Positions 53,760-62,858 of a stretch of 64,000 nt of DNA are shown piece after piece. Each line of letters starts with the position of its first letter. Positions within the stretch are counted from its first letter, which is position 1. Origin of the DNA: DGNJ01 sp002388905 (GTDB lineage Bacteria > Pseudomonadota > Gammaproteobacteria > Pseudomonadales > Porticoccaceae); contig DAITSJ010000018.1 of NCBI GenBank assembly GCA_036843405.1, positions 3,405-67,404 on the forward strand. The letters run 5' to 3'. The position numbers and the translations under genes were made by a program. The notes under the pieces were generated by a model. The model did no database searches. It was not told where the DNA came from and saw only the letters and a list, made by a program, of their open reading frames with translations.

Positions 53760-56700
53760 TCACCTCTCATTGTTTTCTTCTGAGAGCGCCGGCGATCCCT
53801 TGGTCAGACTCTGCCCTCGCCAGAACATGAAGATCGCGGGGAATACCACCAACACCATAATCAGTGCCGAGACCACGCCTCCTACCATGGGCGCGGCAAT
53901 GCGCTGCATGACGTCGGCGCCAGTGCCGCTGGAGAACATGATCGGCACCAGTCCCATGAATAGTGCCAACCCGGTCATCAACATGGGGCGTATCCGTTGA
54001 CCGGCACCGGTCTGCACAGCCTCTTGCAGATCGCCACGGGTATTGAGCCGGCGTTCCGCTTCCCGATCCCGCCAGGCGATATCCAGATACACCATCATCA
54101 GCAGGCCCAGTTCCACGGCGAGACCCGCCACGGCAATCATGCCCACCCAGACGGCGACGCTGAGTTTGAAGTCCAGCCACCATAGCAGCCAGACGGCACC
54201 GCTGAGAGAGAAAGGTACGCTCAACATCACCACCAGGGTTTCGGTCAGCGATCCCCGGTGCATAAACAGCATGAAAAAGATCAGAAAAAGCGTGGCGGGC
54301 ACCAGTAACTGCAGCTTGGCTTTAGCCCGCTCGAAGTACTGAAACTGCCCGGCCCAGGCGAGGCGGTAGCCCGAAGGGATGTCGACGTTGTCAGCGACCA
54401 CCTCTTTGGCCTGTTCCACGTAGTCGGCGATGCCGATGTCGTTTTTCACATCGACAAAGACAAAGCCCACCAGCTGACCATCCTCGCTGCGCACCGATGG
54501 GGGGCCGGTTTGGAACTCAATGTTCGCCACCTGGGTAATGGGAATCTGGGCGCCGGTGGATGTGGGCACGAGGACGCGCTCGAGGGCGTCGAGGTTGTCC
54601 CGGTAGTCCCGGGCGTAGCGCACCAGGATGTTGTAGCGCTCCCGGCCCTCGACGGTCTGGGAGACCACCGTGCCGCCCATCGCGGCCATGATGACCCGCT
54701 CTACATCACCGACGTTGAGGCCGAGGCGGGCGGCCGCAGCCCGGTCGACGGTGAAATCCAGGAAGTAACCCCCGGTACTGCGTTCGGCAAAAGCACTGCG
54801 CGTATAGGGCGCCATGCGTTCGTCCGCCTGCAGGGCTTTTTCGATGGCCACACCGGTCTCCTCGATGGTGGCCAGGTCGGGGCCGAACACCTTGATACCC
54901 AGGGCCGAGCGAATGCCGGTAGCCAACATCTCGGTCCGGGTCTGGATGGGCATCCAGAAAATATTGGGCATGCCGGGGAAGCGCAGTTTCTGGTCCATCT
55001 CCTGGATCAGGCCGTCCCAGGTCAAGCCTTCCCGCCACTGATTCCGGGGCTTGAGGGTAATCACCGTCTCCACCATGGACAGGGGCGCCGGATCCGTGGC
55101 GCTGGTGGAGCGGCCCACCTTACCGAAGACGTGCTCCACTTCTGGTATAGCGGCGATGATCCGGTCCATGGTCTGCAAGGTCTGCGTCGCTTCGGTAATG
55201 GACATGCCAGGCAGCGCCGTCGGCATGTAGAGAATCGAACCCTCGTTCAACGGCGGCATAAATTCGTTGCCCAACTGCCGGAAGGGAATCACTGTCAGTG
55301 CCAGGATCAGTACCGCTCCTCCAACCACAGGCCAACGAAAACGTACCGCAAAGGCGACCACCGGTCGGTAGGCGGCCACCAGCCACTGGTTCAGCTTGCT
55401 GCGATCACCGCGGATTCGGCCTCGGATCAGCCACACCGCCAGGGCCGGCACCAGGGTGATGGACAATAGCGCCGCAAAGGCCATGGAGTAGGTTTTGGTG
55501 AACGCCAGTGGCTTGAACAACCGGCCTTCGGTGCCTGCCAGGGCGAAGACCGGCATAAAGGACACGGTGATAATCAGCAGCGAAAAGAAAATACTGGGTC
55601 CCACTTGCTGCATGGCCTCGATGATCACCTGCTGGCGGGGCTTGGCCTGTTCCTCCGGGTCAGCCTCAGGGCTCTGCCAGTGATGCAATCGCTTATGGAC
55701 GTTTTCGATAATGACGATGGCGGCGTCCACCATGGCGCCGATGGCGACGGCTATGCCTCCCAACGACATGATATTGGCCGTCAGCCCCTGGTAATACATG
55801 GGGATAAAGGAGAGCAGGACCGCCACCGGCAGTGTGATCACCGCCACCAGGGTGGAACGTGCATGCAGCAAAAATAGCCCGATGATCAGGGAGACGATCA
55901 GCATCTCCTCGGTCAGGGTACGGGTCAGGGTATCAATGGCTTCATTGATCAGGGTAGAGCGATCATAGACCGGCACAATCTCCACCCCTTTCGGCAGGCC
56001 GGATTTGATGTCCTCGAGGCGCTGCTTGACCCGGCGAATCACATCCAGCGCGTTCTCGCCGTAGCGCATCACCACGATGCCACCGACGGTGACGCCCTCG
56101 CCATCCAGCTCGGCCTGGCCCCGCTGCATGGCCGGCCCCAGGGCTACGTGGCCCACCTGTTCCACGGTGACGGGCACCCCATTTTCGGTGGATTTGAGCA
56201 CCACCTGCTCAAGATCGGCTACGGACTTTACGTAACCGCGACCGCGGATAAACTGCTCGTGGCCTGCCACTTCCAGGATGCGGCCGCCCACGTCCTGGTT
56301 GGATTCCCGCACTGCTTCCACGACGTGCTGCAGTGGTATCCCCAGAGAGGCCAGCTTGTTGGGGTCCAGGCTGATCTGGTATTCACGCTGATAGCCGCCT
56401 ACCGAAGCCACTTCGGAAACCCCTTCCACAGCTTCCAGGGCATAGCGCAGGTTGAAATCCTGCAGCGAGCGCAGGTCCGCAAGGTTGTGGTTGCCGGAGG
56501 TGTCCCGCAGCGCATACTGATAAATCCAGCCCACACCGGTGGCGTCCGGCCCCAGGGTGGGATTGACGCCTTCCGGCAGATCGGCGGTGGCGCTGTTGAG
56601 ATACTCCAGCACCCGGGAGCGGGCCCAGTACATATCGACGCCGTCGTCGAAGATCACATAGACGAACGACAGTCCGAAAAAGCTTTGGCCCCGGACGTAA

Positions 56701-57002
56701 TTCACCCCGGGCGCAGCCAGCAGCGTTGTGGTCAATGGGTAGGTAATCTGGTCCTCCACCAAGTCGGGGCTGCGGCCCGGCCACTCGGTAAAGACGATCA
56801 CCTGCACGTCCGAGAGATCCGGAATGGCGTCCAGCGGCGCCAACCGGAGGGCCTGCCAGCCGCCGACGGTGAGCGCGAGGACAGCGACCACTGTCAGCAG
56901 CGGGTTACGGGCGCAGTAGCCGATAATCCGTTGCAGCCAGCCAATGGCTTCGCCTTCAGCGGGTGGGTGAGCGGACGGATTCTTGTGGCTGTTATTTACC
57001 AT
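53760..57002 (-). CDS. cusA: CusA-type Cu(I)/Ag(I) RND efflux pump
   Basis: This 1080-aa HME-RND pump has the start RLAPLDAIPDLSDVQVIVFTEWPGRSP-type region near residue 50 and the CusA-type TM4 motif AIGAMVDAAIVIIEN, which differs from the CzcA motif. Three Met residues sit where E. coli CusA has its copper-binding cluster: YMPTALPGM, PLSMVE and RTEMLATGI. It is therefore predicted to export monovalent copper and silver. Its 5' end overlaps cusB by 7 bases. Confidence 0.94.
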   Translation of the reverse strand: MVNNSHKNPSAHPPAEGEAIGWLQRIIGYCARNPLLTVVAVLALTVGGWQALRLAPLDAIPDLSDVQVIVFTEWPGRSPDLVEDQITYPLTTTLLAAPGVNYVRGQSFFGLSFVYVIFDDGVDMYWARSRVLEYLNSATADLPEGVNPTLGPDATGVGWIYQYALRDTSGNHNLADLRSLQDFNLRYALEAVEGVSEVASVGGYQREYQISLDPNKLASLGIPLQHVVEAVRESNQDVGGRILEVAGHEQFIRGRGYVKSVADLEQVVLKSTENGVPVTVEQVGHVALGPAMQRGQAELDGEGVTVGGIVVMRYGENALDVIRRVKQRLEDIKSGLPKGVEIVPVYDRSTLINEAIDTLTRTLTEEMLIVSLIIGLFLLHARSTLVAVITLPVAVLLSFIPMYYQGLTANIMSLGGIAVAIGAMVDAAIVIIENVHKRLHHWQSPEADPEEQAKPRQQVIIEAMQQVGPSIFFSLLIITVSFMPVFALAGTEGRLFKPLAFTKTYSMAFAALLSITLVPALAVWLIRGRIRGDRSKLNQWLVAAYRPVVAFAVRFRWPVVGGAVLILALTVIPFRQLGNEFMPPLNEGSILYMPTALPGMSITEATQTLQTMDRIIAAIPEVEHVFGKVGRSTSATDPAPLSMVETVITLKPRNQWREGLTWDGLIQEMDQKLRFPGMPNIFWMPIQTRTEMLATGIRSALGIKVFGPDLATIEETGVAIEKALQADERMAPYTRSAFAERSTGGYFLDFTVDRAAAARLGLNVGDVERVIMAAMGGTVVSQTVEGRERYNILVRYARDYRDNLDALERVLVPTSTGAQIPITQVANIEFQTGPPSVRSEDGQLVGFVFVDVKNDIGIADYVEQAKEVVADNVDIPSGYRLAWAGQFQYFERAKAKLQLLVPATLFLIFFMLFMHRGSLTETLVVMLSVPFSLSGAVWLLWWLDFKLSVAVWVGMIAVAGLAVELGLLMMVYLDIAWRDREAERRLNTRGDLQEAVQTGAGQRIRPMLMTGLALFMGLVPIMFSSGTGADVMQRIAAPMVGGVVSALIMVLVVFPAIFMFWRGQSLTKGSPALSEENNER

Positions 57003-58495
57003 TGCTCAAGCCCCGCTTTCAGACGGCTTTCGGATGCGATCAGGAAATTGCCGGAGGTTACTACCCGGTCACCGGCTTCGATGCCTTCAAGAATTTCGAC
57101 GACGCCGCCCGCCCGCTGACCCGTGATTACCCGACGCGGTGCCAGCCGGCCTCCGCCAAGGTCCTCGAACACGAAATGGTTTTTGCCGGCGATGATTATC
57201 GACTCTCGGGGCACGACCAATCGTTCCCCGAGGTCGGCCTTGAGGGTCACTTCGGCGTACATCTCGGGTTTTAGCATACCGTTCTGATTGGGCAGCGTGA
57301 GCCGGACCCGCCCGGTGCGGGTAGCGCCATCGAGGGTGGGATAGACGAAGTCTACCGTCCCGGCAAAACGCTGCCCGGGCAGGTAGGGCAGGGTGATTGA
57401 CGCCGCCATGCCCTCCTGGACCAGGGGCAGCTCCGCCTCATAAATGTCAGCTTCCACCCAGACCTGGGAGAGATCGACAATGCGCAGCAACGTCATACCG
57501 GCCTTGTGGGCGGAGCCCGCAACCACGTTTCGTTCCACGACGGTGCCGCTGAGGGGAGAGTACAGGGTGACATAGTCGAACGGCTTCCCCCGGCGTTCGA
57601 GGGCGGCGATTTCCGCCTCCGTTATATCCCACAGTGTCAGCCGCTTGCGGGCGGCCGCCAGCAGCGTTTGCGATGGGCTCACTCGCCTTTTGAGCTCCAG
57701 GTATTCCTGCTGGGCGGCGAGCAGCTCGGCACCGTAGACGGTGAACAGTGGGTCTCCTTCCTTGACATGCACGCCGACGTAATCGGCATACAACTCGCCG
57801 ACCCAGGCATCGAACTTGAGACTGACATCCACCAGTCGGGTCTGGTCGTAACGGATTTCGCCAACCGCGCGAATACGGCGGGACACCTCCTTGCGTTGCG
57901 CAATAGCAGTTGTTACCCCAATCAGCTGCCGGCGCCGGGCATCCAGGGTGACCATGCCCGGCGGTGCTTCTTCCGCCAACCCATTACCGTCGGTCCGTGC
58001 AGCACCCGAGGCCAGCTGCAGTCCTTCCCGACCGGTGGCCAGGTCGAAGCTAATCTGGCGTTTTGGCAGGTCGGGGGCCTGGATCTCCAGAGTCAACGGC
58101 CAGCTACCCTCCATGGACGGCTTGAAAACACCTTCATAGCGCCCCGGACCTGCTCGCCGCATCTCGGCCGGTGCCTGCATGGCGGGCATGGCGCCCATGG
58201 CCGGCATCTCCGCCACTGCGCGGATGTCGGCATTGTCCAACGGATCGCCGTCGGCAGTGCGCAGAATAACGGTGAGGGCATTTCTGCCCACGCGCGGCGT
58301 CTCGGGTTGCACGGAGACATCGAACCGATAAGGTCCGCTGCGGTAGGGAAGTTCACCGGTTTCGGGTTTTTTTTCGGCGCGGGAGACTGGTTGCTGTTGG
58401 TTGCCCGAATTCCAAGTGGAGACAAGCCAGGCGGTACCAAACAACAGACCGGCGATTGCGAGAGAGATGAATGTGGTCGTTCGTTTCATGGTCAT
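56996..58495 (-). CDS. cusB: CusB-type periplasmic adaptor with N-terminal FixH/YtkA-like domain
   Basis: This 499-aa protein has a membrane anchor (about residues 8-25), then a beta domain (about residues 48-145) with VGRNALTVILRTADGDPL and a Met-rich stretch MPAMGAMPAMQAPAEM, which looks like a YtkA/FixH-type domain and could bind copper. Then follow the adaptor domains (ADYVGVHVKEGDPLFTVYG, YSPLSGTVVERNVV). It bridges cusA and cusC. Its ATG overlaps the cusC stop by one base (TAATG). Confidence 0.9.
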   Translation of the reverse strand: MTMKRTTTFISLAIAGLLFGTAWLVSTWNSGNQQQPVSRAEKKPETGELPYRSGPYRFDVSVQPETPRVGRNALTVILRTADGDPLDNADIRAVAEMPAMGAMPAMQAPAEMRRAGPGRYEGVFKPSMEGSWPLTLEIQAPDLPKRQISFDLATGREGLQLASGAARTDGNGLAEEAPPGMVTLDARRRQLIGVTTAIAQRKEVSRRIRAVGEIRYDQTRLVDVSLKFDAWVGELYADYVGVHVKEGDPLFTVYGAELLAAQQEYLELKRRVSPSQTLLAAARKRLTLWDITEAEIAALERRGKPFDYVTLYSPLSGTVVERNVVAGSAHKAGMTLLRIVDLSQVWVEADIYEAELPLVQEGMAASITLPYLPGQRFAGTVDFVYPTLDGATRTGRVRLTLPNQNGMLKPEMYAEVTLKADLGERLVVPRESIIIAGKNHFVFEDLGGGRLAPRRVITGQRAGGVVEILEGIEAGDRVVTSGNFLIASESRLKAGLEQW

Positions 58496-59835
58496 TACTC
58501 TTGATCGGAAGCGTCGCCATCGGCGCTCGCCGGTAAATCGGTGGCAGCAGCGGAGGGTATAGCCTCACGGGGGCGGCCCGCATGGCGCTCCAGCGTGGCC
58601 ACTGCTCGCAAGTAGTCAGCGTGGGCGCGGGCCAGATTGTCCTCGGTACGCAATTGCTGGCGTTCGGCATCGATGACGTTGAGAAAGCGCCCCCGGCCCG
58701 CCCGGTAATCCGCCACGGCGGCGGCGAGATTCTCCTTGGCCAGAGGCAGCAGACGCTGGCGGTGGATCTTGATGACCTCCCGGCTCTCCTGCACCCGGGC
58801 GCGACCCTGTTCCAGTTGCGCGAGTAATTGGATTTCCTGATCCGTAAGCTGCCACCGGTGGCGCATGACCTCGGCCTTGGCGGCCTCCAGGCTGGCGTCG
58901 CGTTTATTGGAAAAATCAAACGGCAGGTTGATGCTAACTCCGATATTCCAGCGTTTATCGTCATCGTCCCACAGCGTGTTATAGCCGGCCGTCAATTTGA
59001 AGTCGGGAAAATACGCCTTCTCGGCCAGGTTGTGCTTCGCCTGCGCTTCGGCGATTCGTGCGCGAGCTCGTTGCAGGGCGGGATGCTCTTTCAGGGCAAA
59101 TACCCGCAGCGTTTGCAGCGCGGGCGCCGCCACCGGTTCGGGCAGTGGTGCGGGCCGGGGGAGGGCGCTCTGAGGTGAGCGGTTCAACAACCCGTTGATC
59201 AGTGCCTGGACTTCCCGTTTGCGGCGCCGGTGAGCAATGATGTCGGTGTCGATGCGGGCTTCTTCCACTGCCGCCTGCAACACGTCCTGCTGCTTAGCCT
59301 GGCCGGCGGCGTACTGGGTCTCGGCGACTCGCTGCAGCTCGGTCAAGAGTTTCTTGTGGGTATGCTTGATTTGCAGGGTGCGGTGAATGTAAGCCCATTC
59401 GGCGAACAAGCGCTTGGCGGCCGCCGTCAACACCAGCCGACGATCCTCCAGGGACTCTCGCTTTGCCTGGGCCCGGGCTCGGGCCTCGTCTCTGCGCAAC
59501 GCCAGCTTACCGGGCCAGGGTAGGGACTGACTCAGATCAACCCGTTCCTGGAAGCCCCGGGGGCCACCGGCGGTCTCCGGCGCCCCGGCATAGGTCAGCA
59601 TGGGGTCGTCCAAAGCACCCGACGGCGCTATGCGGTACTCCGCTGCTGCCGTAGCGGCCTCCAGCCCCTGAAGGCCCGGATTTCGTGTCAGCACTGCGGT
59701 TACAAGTTGCTCAGCAGTGAACTCTTTTGTCTCTGTCAGGCCATGAACATTTTCTTCAGGGGGCAGTACAGCGAAAACTGTCAGCGGTGTGGCCGTCAGC
59801 AACAGGGCAATCAAGTCGCCAATTCGGTTGCGCAT
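58495..59835 (-). CDS. cusC: CusC-type outer-membrane efflux channel
   Basis: This 446-aa TolC-like protein has a short signal (residues 1-24), LVTAVLTRNPGLQGLEAAT near residue 45 and typical long coiled coils. It is the outer-membrane duct of the Cus complex. It is 93 bases after the Cys-rich protein. First structural gene of cusCBA. Confidence 0.92.
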   Translation of the reverse strand: MRNRIGDLIALLLTATPLTVFAVLPPEENVHGLTETKEFTAEQLVTAVLTRNPGLQGLEAATAAAEYRIAPSGALDDPMLTYAGAPETAGGPRGFQERVDLSQSLPWPGKLALRRDEARARAQAKRESLEDRRLVLTAAAKRLFAEWAYIHRTLQIKHTHKKLLTELQRVAETQYAAGQAKQQDVLQAAVEEARIDTDIIAHRRRKREVQALINGLLNRSPQSALPRPAPLPEPVAAPALQTLRVFALKEHPALQRARARIAEAQAKHNLAEKAYFPDFKLTAGYNTLWDDDDKRWNIGVSINLPFDFSNKRDASLEAAKAEVMRHRWQLTDQEIQLLAQLEQGRARVQESREVIKIHRQRLLPLAKENLAAAVADYRAGRGRFLNVIDAERQQLRTEDNLARAHADYLRAVATLERHAGRPREAIPSAAATDLPASADGDASDQE

Positions 59836-59927
59836 GAGAGGTACCCTCCATCGGCATAGTAAATAATCCTCGGCATCCCATCCCGGCAGGGGGAGGCCAA
59901 AGCCTTATCGCAAATTGGAGGGGTGAA

Positions 59928-60359
59928 TCAGATACGCAGACGAAGGGTGGAGAGGTAGACTGCGCGGCCGCTATCTGCCTGCGCGAGCAACCAGTCGGGA
60001 TTAGGGGGAGCAGGTGCTGTGGCAGTGGTGAATAGCGCGTCCAGGTAGGAGGAAAACAGCGTAGCAATGCTGTAGAGCCACGTTATCGATTGATCGGCAC
60101 TCCACGAGGAGGGAGCGGCACCTTCAGCCGCCGATTGATAGTCGACCGCGCAACAGGATGCCGAAGAAGACGTCGAACCCGAATGATTGCAGTTGTCATT
60201 ATCTGAAGGAGGTACTACAGTATCGCAGCCGCCCATGCCGTCTTCACAACAGCAGAAGGGCTGGGGTGGCATCTCCATGGTCTCGCAGGCGTAGGTAAAC
60301 TGTCCCCAGACCAGGAGGAACATCGCGAATACCAGTAGCCAGCGTTTTTTTGGATGCAT
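59928..60359 (-). CDS. Cys-rich secreted protein upstream of cusCBA
   Basis: This 143-aa protein has a signal peptide ending FTYACE and a cluster of Cys residues (CCCEDGMGGCD, ASCCAV) plus a His. The C-terminus ends TLRLRI. It occupies the position held by small secreted proteins before cop and czc operons and is probably a periplasmic metal-binding accessory. No family assignment. Confidence 0.6.
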   Translation of the reverse strand: MHPKKRWLLVFAMFLLVWGQFTYACETMEMPPQPFCCCEDGMGGCDTVVPPSDNDNCNHSGSTSSSASCCAVDYQSAAEGAAPSSWSADQSITWLYSIATLFSSYLDALFTTATAPAPPNPDWLLAQADSGRAVYLSTLRLRI

Positions 60360-60452
60360 TGTCGGAAGTCGAGCTCAACGAGTCGAGTAAGTTTAGCCCC
60401 TCGGTCAGCCAATGACAATCTGGGACTTGGTAACTATTTCGTTTCCTTGCTT

Positions 60453-60706
60453 TTAATTATCCTGCCAGGGACGGTGGGCGCCTCCAAGCACCTCGCACGC
60501 TGTGCGCAGAAAAACGAAGCCGATGACACGGGCGATGTCGGGTCAGAAGGAGTTGGTCCGCAATTAACATCTTGCAATCGGCCCAGACGACGGCGCCTAG
60601 CTCTGCGGCGAACATCAGGACATCGATCCAGAAGACAGGGTGCAGGTTTTTGCGCCGCTCAAGCGTTGCCAATTCCTCCACGGTTTCGCTATCGCAACAG
60701 TCATTG
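60453..60706 (-). pseudogene. Decayed cation diffusion facilitator remnant
   Basis: A frame reading NDCCDSETVEELATLERR, then FWIDVLMFAAELGAVVWAD and KMLIADQLLL matches the N-terminal part of CDF transporters (CC near the start, a first helix of the type INAVMFVVE, then LLADSLDM). After a shift in frame, IARVIGFVFLRTACEVLGGA and a stop at 60453-60455 resemble the last helix of the same family. The middle is missing and the start is out of frame (a 1-base deletion after an ATG). No working protein. Confidence 0.45.
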
Positions 60707-60912
60707 CGAGTGAATTGCCTCCCGGCCGCCGCGCATCGATGTGGGATACCCGGGCTATGCTCGTCAGTGAAGTCAGCAGCTGCGCTTTATCGATTGGGCC
60801 TCGAAGATGGGATTCTCGGAGCAGGTTATAGGTGCATTGCCATCCCTGAAAGGACAATGACAGCTGTACTGTAATGCTGGAGATTACATAATTCCCAATC
60901 ACTTGGAAGCTG

Positions 60913-61076
60913 CTAGTGGGCCATGCGCAAAATAAGGTAACAGATCACTTCGCCAGACAACGCGTCTCTGCGTTGAGAAAGTTTGACATAGCGCCACTAT
61001 GCCTGCACTTTCTCGCCTTGATCCGCGCTATCTGGCTGTGCTTCTTAGTCACCCTATTTCACGCATGGCCCACTAG
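60913..61076. mobile_element. 164-bp MITE-like element with 29-bp terminal inverted repeats
   Basis: CTAGTGGGCCATGCG at the left and its complement at the right (CGCATGGCCCACTAG) begin 29-bp terminal repeats that agree at 25 positions. The interior is itself palindromic (GAGAAAGT with ACTTTCTC, GCCAGA with TCTGGC), so the whole element can fold on itself. It has no ORF. CTAG at both ends is either the target duplication or part of the repeat. Another copy of the end lies at 63947. Confidence 0.75.
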
Positions 61077-61294
61077 GCAGCGCTTGGCATACCCCGGGTC
61101 TGAGTGGGGAGTTGCAACGGTATGGCGGAAAAATATTCTGGGGGCTACACTGCCGAGCCTCTAAATTGTTTTTCCAAATAAAAAATATGTCTTGAAAAAC
61201 AGCAACTTAAAATTCCAGTTTTGCGCATTTTTCAACCCCTGATTCTGCCAATATCTCCTGGAAAAATAGAGGCTTAGAGGGTTTCAGATAACTT

Positions 61295-61340
61295 ACTGGG
61301 AGTGTAGTGGTCGTGGGTTCAAATCTGGCCGCTCCGTCCA
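61295..61340 (+). repeat. Partial duplicate of tRNA-Pro 3' end (att-like)
   Basis: This 46-bp stretch agrees with tRNA-Pro positions 53620-53665 at 42 positions, in the same orientation. It lacks the 5' half of a tRNA and the CCA reads TCCA. It marks the far end of the region between it and tRNA-Pro and is consistent with a site-specific insertion junction. Confidence 0.75.
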
Positions 61341-61656
61341 TTTTCAAGACCGCCAAACGAAGTTATCACTAACCGCACAAAAATTCTGCACAAAATATTA
61401 GCATTTACAACTATTTAGCGCCTTGCTATGTCCCGGTTGTTAGTATGATAATCAATTATAGTTTGGGTTTATTTTCGGTCTTACCTGCTGCTCAACGTCC
61501 TGTTCGATTGATAGTTTGATACAACACAGAAATTTCGTCGGCGAGAAGCAGTCATTTGGTTTTGCCAAAGACTGAAGAGCTCGAGTGAGAGCGGGAAAGC
61601 TGGTGAAAAAAATTCAGGTTACCTGGCGATGATGCATCGACAAAGGAGGCCATGGG

Positions 61657-62661
61657 ATGCGCACGTTGGAAACTTCCAATCATCTGATTGGCGATCAAGC
61701 AGCTCTTGAAGCCCAGTTCGAAAAAAACGGCTACTGGTTTTTCAAGGATGTGCTTGATATCGATGCATTAAAGAGGTTGCGAAAAAAGTATATTAATGTC
61801 CTCGAGAATTTTGGCCTAGTCAAATATGGGAACGACACTCTTGAATATACGGGTAGGTCATTTGATGCATTCCCGGGAAGATTCAAGCTTAAAGATATGG
61901 ATGCATGGAAGTCATTCGCGAATAATTCAAAGATAAAAAATTTTGTTGAAGAAGTCATGGGAGAAAAAATAATATGGATACCAATCGTTGAGTACAGGGC
62001 GGTGCGACCTTTAGGCAGAGTTCCTGCTGATCGATTTCAATTTTGGCATTGTGACGGCCATTTCAATCCCGGTATTCCCTACAGAACTATCTGGTTTCCA
62101 CTTTGTGACATTAATCAAGAGGTCGGAGGATTGGCTCTACGTCCCGGTTTGCCTAGAGGGCCTAAGCTCGAGCCCGACTCTCCAGCTCCAAAAACATCTC
62201 CGGAGGCTATCACCTTTATTCCTCATGATCATGAACTCTTGTGTGAGTCTATGGTGGCAACATATCCCTACAAGCTGGGTGACGTCATCATCTTCGACAA
62301 GCGAACGCCTCATAGCGGCATGCATAACCTGTCAAATCGTTTTAGACTATCAATGGATATTCGCTTCGTTCGCTCCTCAGATAATGTGCCGTTGATTGGA
62401 AAATTGATTGCTCTCGCAGAGAATTCGATCAAAGTTAAAAGTCACGATGATGGACACGTTGAAACACTTCAGATTGATCCTGATGCTATGTTTCGCGAAA
62501 ACGTTACAAGATTTCCTGTCGATGCTTTCGAGAAATCATTTCCGGTAGGCACTGATGTGATTGTTGCTCGCCAGAATGGCATTGCAACCCTCGTGACTCA
62601 CCTTTATCCTCCTGAAAAGACTTATGATGACCGTGGGCCTATAAAGGAGACATTTAGCTGA
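61657..62661 (+). CDS. PhyH-type Fe(II)/2-oxoglutarate dioxygenase
   Basis: This 334-aa protein has the phytanoyl-CoA dioxygenase fold: HCD (His131, Asp133) and distal His219 in TPHSGMH as iron ligands, and Arg230 as the likely 2-oxoglutarate contact. It hydroxylates an unidentified small molecule. AGGAGG lies 7 bases before the ATG. It is clearly more AT-rich than its neighbours and is flanked by mobile-element ends. Confidence 0.82.
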   Translation: MRTLETSNHLIGDQAALEAQFEKNGYWFFKDVLDIDALKRLRKKYINVLENFGLVKYGNDTLEYTGRSFDAFPGRFKLKDMDAWKSFANNSKIKNFVEEVMGEKIIWIPIVEYRAVRPLGRVPADRFQFWHCDGHFNPGIPYRTIWFPLCDINQEVGGLALRPGLPRGPKLEPDSPAPKTSPEAITFIPHDHELLCESMVATYPYKLGDVIIFDKRTPHSGMHNLSNRFRLSMDIRFVRSSDNVPLIGKLIALAENSIKVKSHDDGHVETLQIDPDAMFRENVTRFPVDAFEKSFPVGTDVIVARQNGIATLVTHLYPPEKTYDDRGPIKETFS

Positions 62662-62858
62662 GTGTTGTCATGTTTATAGGTGTCTCTTTTTGATCTTGCG
62701 CCCCTTCGAATATTGAATTGTGACATTGGCCAATATTGATCCAACGGCGCTGTTCGCTTTGTTCAATAGAGAAAATGGCAGTATTTATATCACTTTCCCA
62801 AAATATTTTATCTGGTCCGAAGGTGAATCCGATCTTTTACGCCTGGCTTCCATCCTGG

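Larger units (their letters stand above)
60360..61656. other. Gene-poor island end with decayed gene, MITE and tRNA fragment
   Basis: These 1297 bases hold no intact gene. They contain the remnant of a cation transporter (60453-60706), the MITE-like element (60913-61076) and the partial tRNA-Pro copy (61295-61340). The stretch from 61341 is AT-rich and ends with AGGAGG 7 bases before the next gene. Confidence 0.7.

Noticed and set aside
61445..61459. Fur-box-like ATGATAATCAATTAT upstream of the PhyH gene
   Set aside because: It has one extra base against the consensus and lies far upstream in AT-rich DNA, so chance is likely.
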